From JBHIKY01 sp042139015 (lineage in GTDB: Bacteria > Bacillota > Bacilli > Bacillales > Marinococcaceae), in assembly GCF_042139015.1 (NCBI RefSeq), contig NZ_JBHIKY010000016.1, forward strand, positions 1-64,000: DNA of 64,000 nucleotides. The letters are read 5' to 3'. The notes under the pieces were generated by a model that had not been told where the DNA came from, ran no database searches, and saw only the letters and a list, made by a program, of their open reading frames with translations. Shown here in pieces: positions 59,854-64,000 of the stretch. Position 1 is the first letter of the stretch. Each line of letters starts with the position of its first letter. Position numbers and translations under genes: made by a program.

Positions 59854-61440
59854 TTAATTAAAATCAATTAATTCGGTATTGAATTCATGCATTTTTTTAT
59901 CTTCATCATTAATTACGACTGTGTCACTTTTGTTTTGCACATTATCGATTGTAAGCTTTGTAGATTTGCTGACCTCCGCTTCAAAATAGGACTCATATGC
60001 TTCGACAGGTGATTTCTTGGTAAAGAATACTGTTAGTAATACTCCAATTAAAGAAGCGGCTAATGCTATTAAGATTGGGTTGGTTGCCCCTGCAATATGA
60101 GCTGCAATATAAGAAAAAAATCCAACAAGCATCGATACATATGCTCCAGCTCTATTCATGCGTTTCCAATAAAGCCCTAAGATAACTACTGCAAAAAATA
60201 CTGCACCAAACCCTCCATAAACATAAGTGTATCCCATTGCTAAGAACCAAGGTGGCGTGATAGCGCTAATTACTGCAATTACAGCGATTATAAACATACC
60301 TACTCTTAGATTCATATTAAATTTCTTTTCACTAAGTTTTTTTTGTGAAAATACATTTAAGTAAACGTCGTAGTATACGGAAGTCGCACAATGTAATAGC
60401 ATCGAATTTGCAGAAGAGACCGCTGCTGCGCATAATGCTACCAGGGTCAATGCTCCAACTAAAGGCGGGGTGTACTCCTGTATAATTACCGGGATAATAT
60501 AGTCTGTGGACTGATCTGCAGGAAGGCTGGGTATCAATGTCTTTGCACCAAGTCCCATGATGATTAACGGTATAAAGATTGCAGTTAATACGATTACTGA
60601 TCCCATAATCTGCATGACAGCCACTTTGATATTTTTTGGGGCCAGCATTCTTGTAACCCAGTGTGGGGAAACGATGGAACCAACGGCGTTAGACATAAAT
60701 ATCGCAAATAAGGCGCCTAATCCAAATGTTCCAACTGGAGAAATCATTGATCCTTCTGGGATTTCATCTCCTCCGATATTCGTTGGACTGGTAGTAGCGG
60801 AAATATTGTTTACTATATTATCCCAACCGCCTGTGGCAGCAAGCACCGTCCCTCCCCCTAAAATAATACCTACAAGGATTAGTGTTGTATTTAACGTATC
60901 TGTTGCTGCAACCGACCAAAACCCTCCGATACTTGTGAAAATCAAGAATATTAAAAATGCGAATATGGCATATTTATAATCTATTCCTGTAATCGTAGAG
61001 AATACAATCCCAAAGCCAACCACCTGTAAATGAACAAATAAAAAATATCCAATAAACATGATGGCTCCAACAATCGTCCTTAAATGACTGACCTTTCTAA
61101 AGGGTTCAAATCTTAGATGAATGTATTCAGGAAAAGTACGCGCTGGAGTTGCCGGCCTTCTAATCTTGTATGCTACTATTGGAATGAGAGATGTAGCCAA
61201 AAACCACCCCGCCACCCAGCCAATGATAGCTGAGACCCCATTACTATACAGATAACCCGGCACCCCCATTACTGAAGCAACGCTGACCCAGGTAGCTGTT
61301 GTAGTTCCAATACCTAACATGAGCCCCATACGGTGGCCGCCTGTGGTAAAGTCAGACATTGATTCAGCTTGTCGTAAACTTCTTATTGAGGTCCATATAA
61401 TAAAGGCAACATAAAAGCCAAAAACTATTAAATATATCAT
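59854..61440 (-). CDS. Sodium:solute symporter (SSS family)
   Basis: A 528-residue protein with about 13 membrane segments: start MIYLIVFGFYVAFIIWTSIR, then DFTTGGHRMGLMLGIGTTTATWVS, GWVAGWFLATSLIPIVAYKIRRPATP and AAAVSSANSMLLHCATSVYYDVY with the conserved Na2-site serines. SSS transporters couple sodium to uptake of organic acids, proline, pantothenate and others. In this cluster it likely imports the acid that the BKACE enzyme acts on. The ribosome-binding site AAGGAG lies in the end of the small gene upstream. Confidence 0.92.
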   Translation of the reverse strand: MIYLIVFGFYVAFIIWTSIRSLRQAESMSDFTTGGHRMGLMLGIGTTTATWVSVASVMGVPGYLYSNGVSAIIGWVAGWFLATSLIPIVAYKIRRPATPARTFPEYIHLRFEPFRKVSHLRTIVGAIMFIGYFLFVHLQVVGFGIVFSTITGIDYKYAIFAFLIFLIFTSIGGFWSVAATDTLNTTLILVGIILGGGTVLAATGGWDNIVNNISATTSPTNIGGDEIPEGSMISPVGTFGLGALFAIFMSNAVGSIVSPHWVTRMLAPKNIKVAVMQIMGSVIVLTAIFIPLIIMGLGAKTLIPSLPADQSTDYIIPVIIQEYTPPLVGALTLVALCAAAVSSANSMLLHCATSVYYDVYLNVFSQKKLSEKKFNMNLRVGMFIIAVIAVISAITPPWFLAMGYTYVYGGFGAVFFAVVILGLYWKRMNRAGAYVSMLVGFFSYIAAHIAGATNPILIALAASLIGVLLTVFFTKKSPVEAYESYFEAEVSKSTKLTIDNVQNKSDTVVINDEDKKMHEFNTELIDFN

Positions 61441-61445
61441 GTCAA

Positions 61446-61595
61446 TTAATCCTCTCCTTTTTGCTCGTATTTAAATAATCTTCCTGTCGCCCCCCAACGT
61501 TTAACCCCGTGTTTTTCAATCCGATAACACAAATATGTACCAAATACCATTGAAAAAATAATAATAACTAACCAGAGTAACAACGCAATAACCAT
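61446..61595 (-). CDS. Small symporter-associated membrane protein (49 residues)
   Basis: One membrane helix (MVIALLLWLVIIIFSMVFGT) followed by a basic tail YRIEKHGVKRWGATGRLFKY. This is the pattern of the short accessory protein often found directly before SSS symporter genes. It ends 5 bases before the symporter start. GGCGGTG lies upstream. Confidence 0.75.
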   Translation of the reverse strand: MVIALLLWLVIIIFSMVFGTYLCYRIEKHGVKRWGATGRLFKYEQKGED

Positions 61596-61630
61596 GATTT
61601 ACACCGCCTTTAAAATATTAATAGTGAGTT

Positions 61631-62669
61631 TTATTTGTATGCGCTTACATTATTGTTTATAAACGCTTGAAATTTAACGATATTTTCTTTAAAATCAGGT
61701 GACTTTTTCATTTTTTCTGCTTCTTGGACCAGTTGACAAACCAATTCATTAAAAGGTGTTCTCACATTCGTTTGCTTTCCTTTTTTTACAATATGTCCAT
61801 TGATATAGTTAACTTCAGTCTTTCTCCCCTTTTCTAAGTCCTGTAACATACTTGCTTTTAAATTTGAGTGCGGCCCCCAGACTTCACTGTAAAATTCAAT
61901 TTTGTTAGAAATATCTTCCTGATTTTTTAACTCTAAAGATTCGAAATCCTTCCCCTGCATAATTTCTAATTGAAGGTGATGGGAATGAGCGACTTTGATC
62001 GTCTCATCTGCAATATTAGCTACACTTTTCATAGCAACTTTATTACTCAACACATCTCCAAAACTACAACCGAGAGCGGCAGACATGCCGCTAAATGTAG
62101 CGTTCATTAGTAATTTTGACCATCTTACCCCCTGTATGTTTGATGTGATTTCACAATTACCGACAGCATCTAAGATTTTTTTTATATTTTTTATCCGTTC
62201 TGTAACTTCTCCATTTAGTTCCCCTACGTCAAAGGCATATTTCTTCATAATATGAAATTCTGTTGTTAATTCAGAAACACCTGGCCCAGCCCAGGTGGCT
62301 CCAAAGCCTACAGCTCCGCCAACGGTTCTGTTTTTTCCTACAATAGAAGCTACATTTTCTTCTGGCACGCCGTTTTGAAGTGTACAAATTATGCTTTCCT
62401 TATGAAGAAATGGAAGTTAAAGAATCTTGAGTGAAAACTTGCTTTGTAAGCAAAAAGATAATATCATAAACGTCATTTAAATCGTTAGGATGTTTAGCTG
62501 TGACAGGAATCGTCGTATTTAAAAAACCGGTAAGTTTCGCTCCGTTTTGATTTAATGCATCTATATTTTCCTGATTAATATCTATTAAATCAACGTTATA
62601 CCCATCTTTCTTTATTAATGAACCAATAATTATCCCCAAAGATCCGGCCCCTAGAATTGCAATTTTCAT
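61631..62669 (-). pseudogene. Ketopantoate reductase-like (PanE/ApbA family) gene with one frameshift
   Basis: The N-terminal part (start 62669) reads MKIAILGAGSLGIIIGSLIK, with the GxGxxG NAD(P) motif, to LLTKQVFTQDSLTSIS, then hits a stop near 62400. In the next frame the protein continues ESIICTLQNGVPEENVASIV and GGAVGFGATWAGPG, followed by the C-terminal helical domain (WSKLLMNATFSGMSAALG) to 61631. One base lost or gained near 62405-62425 explains this; the two parts together have normal length and no other damage. It is either a recent pseudogene or a sequence error. The start overlaps the BKACE stop (ATGA). Such homologues reduce 2-keto acids other than ketopantoate too. Confidence 0.82.
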
Positions 62670-63511
62670 GATCTTTCTCCTATCGTATTCTTGGTATTTG
62701 TTTGCAGCTTTAACATTTCTCGAGCCTCATCAGGAGTAGCAATTTCTCTCCCTAACGTTCTTGCCAATTCAACAATACGTGTCACAAACTGGGCATTGGT
62801 TGTTGCTAATTCACCTTTTCGAAAATATACACTATCCTCCATCCCCACTCTTACATGGCCGCCTAGTAAAATACTCATCGTATTAATTGCTAATTGATCT
62901 TTACTTGCACCAATTGCTGACCAGGTAGAATCTTTCGGAATACTATCCACCATATACATTAAATTTCTTGGTGTTGCAGGCATCCCGCCTGCCACTCCTA
63001 AAACAAACTGAAAATGGAAAGGCTCATCCAACAATCCTTTTTTGGCTATGCGTAAAGCATTATGAATCATACCTACATCAAAAACTTCGATTTCTGGTTT
63101 TATTCTGCGCAGTTGAGTTCGGGAAGCGAGTTCTTCTAAAAAACCTGGGGGATTATGAAATACACTCGAACCAAAGTTCATTGATCCGGCATCAAATGTG
63201 GCCATTTCCGGGTTTAAATCACATACTTTAAGACGCTCTTCTTCTGACGTTTCCAATCCACCGGCCGTAGTTAAATTTAATATGATATCACATTTCTCTT
63301 GTACGCGATCAATTACTTCCTGATACACTTTCAGATCCATTGTATTTTCACCCATTAAATCTTTCACATGCACATGACCAATCGCTGCTCCAGCTTTCCA
63401 TGATTCATAAATAGATTCTGCGATTTCTTTTGGTGTTAATGGAACGTAGGGAGTATGTTTTCGCGTGGTCTGTGCTCCAGTGGGAGCCACTGTGATAATT
63501 AATTTTTCCAT
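62666..63511 (-). CDS. Beta-keto acid cleavage enzyme (BKACE, DUF849)
   Basis: BKACE enzymes condense a beta-keto acid with acetyl-CoA to give acetoacetate and a CoA ester (first known in lysine fermentation as Kce, also in carnitine breakdown). The 281-residue protein has MEKLIITVAPTGAQTTRKHT, AGAAIGHVHVKD with the zinc-binding His-x-His, NLTTAGG, FVLGVAGGMPATP and GGHVRVGMEDSVY with a conserved Arg/Glu. Start 63511 follows GGAGGAG; the longer frame to 63568 has none. The substrate is unknown; the reductase-like gene and symporter point to an imported hydroxy or keto acid. Confidence 0.92.
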   Translation of the reverse strand: MEKLIITVAPTGAQTTRKHTPYVPLTPKEIAESIYESWKAGAAIGHVHVKDLMGENTMDLKVYQEVIDRVQEKCDIILNLTTAGGLETSEEERLKVCDLNPEMATFDAGSMNFGSSVFHNPPGFLEELASRTQLRRIKPEIEVFDVGMIHNALRIAKKGLLDEPFHFQFVLGVAGGMPATPRNLMYMVDSIPKDSTWSAIGASKDQLAINTMSILLGGHVRVGMEDSVYFRKGELATTNAQFVTRIVELARTLGREIATPDEAREMLKLQTNTKNTIGERS

Positions 63512-63568
63512 ATTTATCTCCTCCACTTTCAAAAGATTATAGTAATTTAGCTTCTCTACATATTTCAC

Positions 63569-64000
63569 TTAAAAATCGCTAATAAGGTCTTTTAAGTCAT
63601 GACCGTAATATTCTGTCATTACTTCATTAAAATCGTTCAGGATTCGATTGACGTATATATCGTGCCTTATATAATTTCGAGTTGTAGAAATCATCACTGG
63701 ATGACTTGATACCACTAAGTGAGGAGGGTAGTTTTCGGTATCGAAAAATATTGCCTTTTTATTATCAATAACAATTGAAAATTCTCCTCTGTGAAGTTCA
63801 AGTGCTTTTTCTTCGTTTATGTGAGTAAATCCGGCCCACGGTACATCAAGTTCATCTTCATCAAAAGTTAAAGTTACAATGGTAGCCTCACGATTGTGGG
63901 CTTTTATAAGTAAATCATTTACTTCATTAAATTCCTTCCTCCAGCAGCTTAATATTATTTCACTTTGACTTTCTGAAATAGCGGAACGTATAGTTTCTAT
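63569..64000 (-). CDS. TrmB-family regulator, C-terminal part (cut by window end)
   Basis: The last 143 residues of a minus-strand gene: IRSAISESQSEIILSCWRKE, NDLLIKAHNREATIVTLTF, then IFFDTENYPPHLVVSSHP and a helical end. This is the effector-domain pattern of TrmB-type/YrhO-like regulators (phospholipase-D-like domain after a winged helix), with the DNA-binding part outside the window. It lies 57 bases upstream of the BKACE gene on the same strand and is probably the local regulator. Confidence 0.6.
   Translation of the reverse strand: METIRSAISESQSEIILSCWRKEFNEVNDLLIKAHNREATIVTLTFDEDELDVPWAGFTHINEEKALELHRGEFSIVIDNKKAIFFDTENYPPHLVVSSHPVMISTTRNYIRHDIYVNRILNDFNEVMTEYYGHDLKDLISDF

Overview
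This window looks like a chromosomal segment of a low-to-moderate GC member of the Bacillaceae, probably a haloalkaliphile. The gene order acnA, yneP, yneQ, and later yprA-yprB-cotD-ypsA-gpsB-rnpB-ypsC and yneT-parE-parC, follows the Bacillus subtilis backbone, and the class B RNase P RNA and spore-coat gene fit an endospore former. The very acidic exported lipoproteins and the betaine/choline-type transporter suggest a salty habitat. Unlike B. subtilis, this organism appears to make selenocysteine: it carries selB, selD and selA and at least four genes with in-frame UGA codons.

Region 1-3.2 kb is AT-rich accessory DNA made mostly of debris: the end of an IS3-type element, a DNA-methyltransferase scrap, a 5'-truncated holin, a secreted protein plus small membrane protein, a broken membrane gene and a decayed tyrosine integrase, with a 44-bp direct repeat at 198 and 2392.

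Region 3.2-12.7 kb is a selenium locus. selB overlaps a glycosyltransferase that resembles the selenosugar synthase SenB. A LysR regulator and a divergent phosphonate-type ABC transporter (binding protein, permease, ATPase) follow, then selD (itself a selenoprotein), a SelW-like CxxU selenoprotein and selA. My reading is that this is a uptake, activation and use module: import of a selenium oxyanion or related compound, selenophosphate from SelD, then Sec-tRNA (SelA/SelB) and possibly a selenosugar. No tRNA-Sec gene was found here.

Region 12.7-31.2 kb holds aconitase, an FbpB-like peptide, a VanZ-like protein, a two-domain AAA ATPase, yneP, a deleted TnpB element, yneQ, nadE, metA, a YkuI-type EAL protein, an MFS transporter and the double-GTPase dynamin DynA. 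It ends with a receiver-like protein and two HesB-like selenoproteins either side of an M19 dipeptidase. The two HesB genes share a UGGAU-loop stem-loop after the UGA, with compensatory changes in the stem.

Region 31.4-44 kb is largely backbone: a SurA-like lipoprotein, cheV behind a sigma-D promoter, the MrfAB repair pair, an Asn-rich repetitive CotD-like coat protein, ypsA, gpsB, an RNase HI-like protein, rnpB, ypsC, a third HesB-family protein with Ser in place of Sec, and an M32 carboxypeptidase.

Region 44-51.2 kb is a short-chain acyl-CoA/ketone-body catabolic block controlled by sigma-54: thiolase, a CBS-PAS-AAA+ enhancer-binding protein, CoA transferase, GntP permease and an SDR. Two -24/-12 promoters and a perfect 11-bp-arm palindrome are visible. 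Region 51.2-59.5 kb holds an Opu-type compatible-solute transporter (candidate sigma-B promoter), yneT, parE, parC and a YdjM-like membrane protein. Region 59.8-64 kb, on the minus strand, is an AT-richer cluster: TrmB-like regulator (cut by the window end), a BKACE-family enzyme, a frameshifted ketopantoate-reductase-like gene, a small symporter-associated protein and a sodium:solute symporter.
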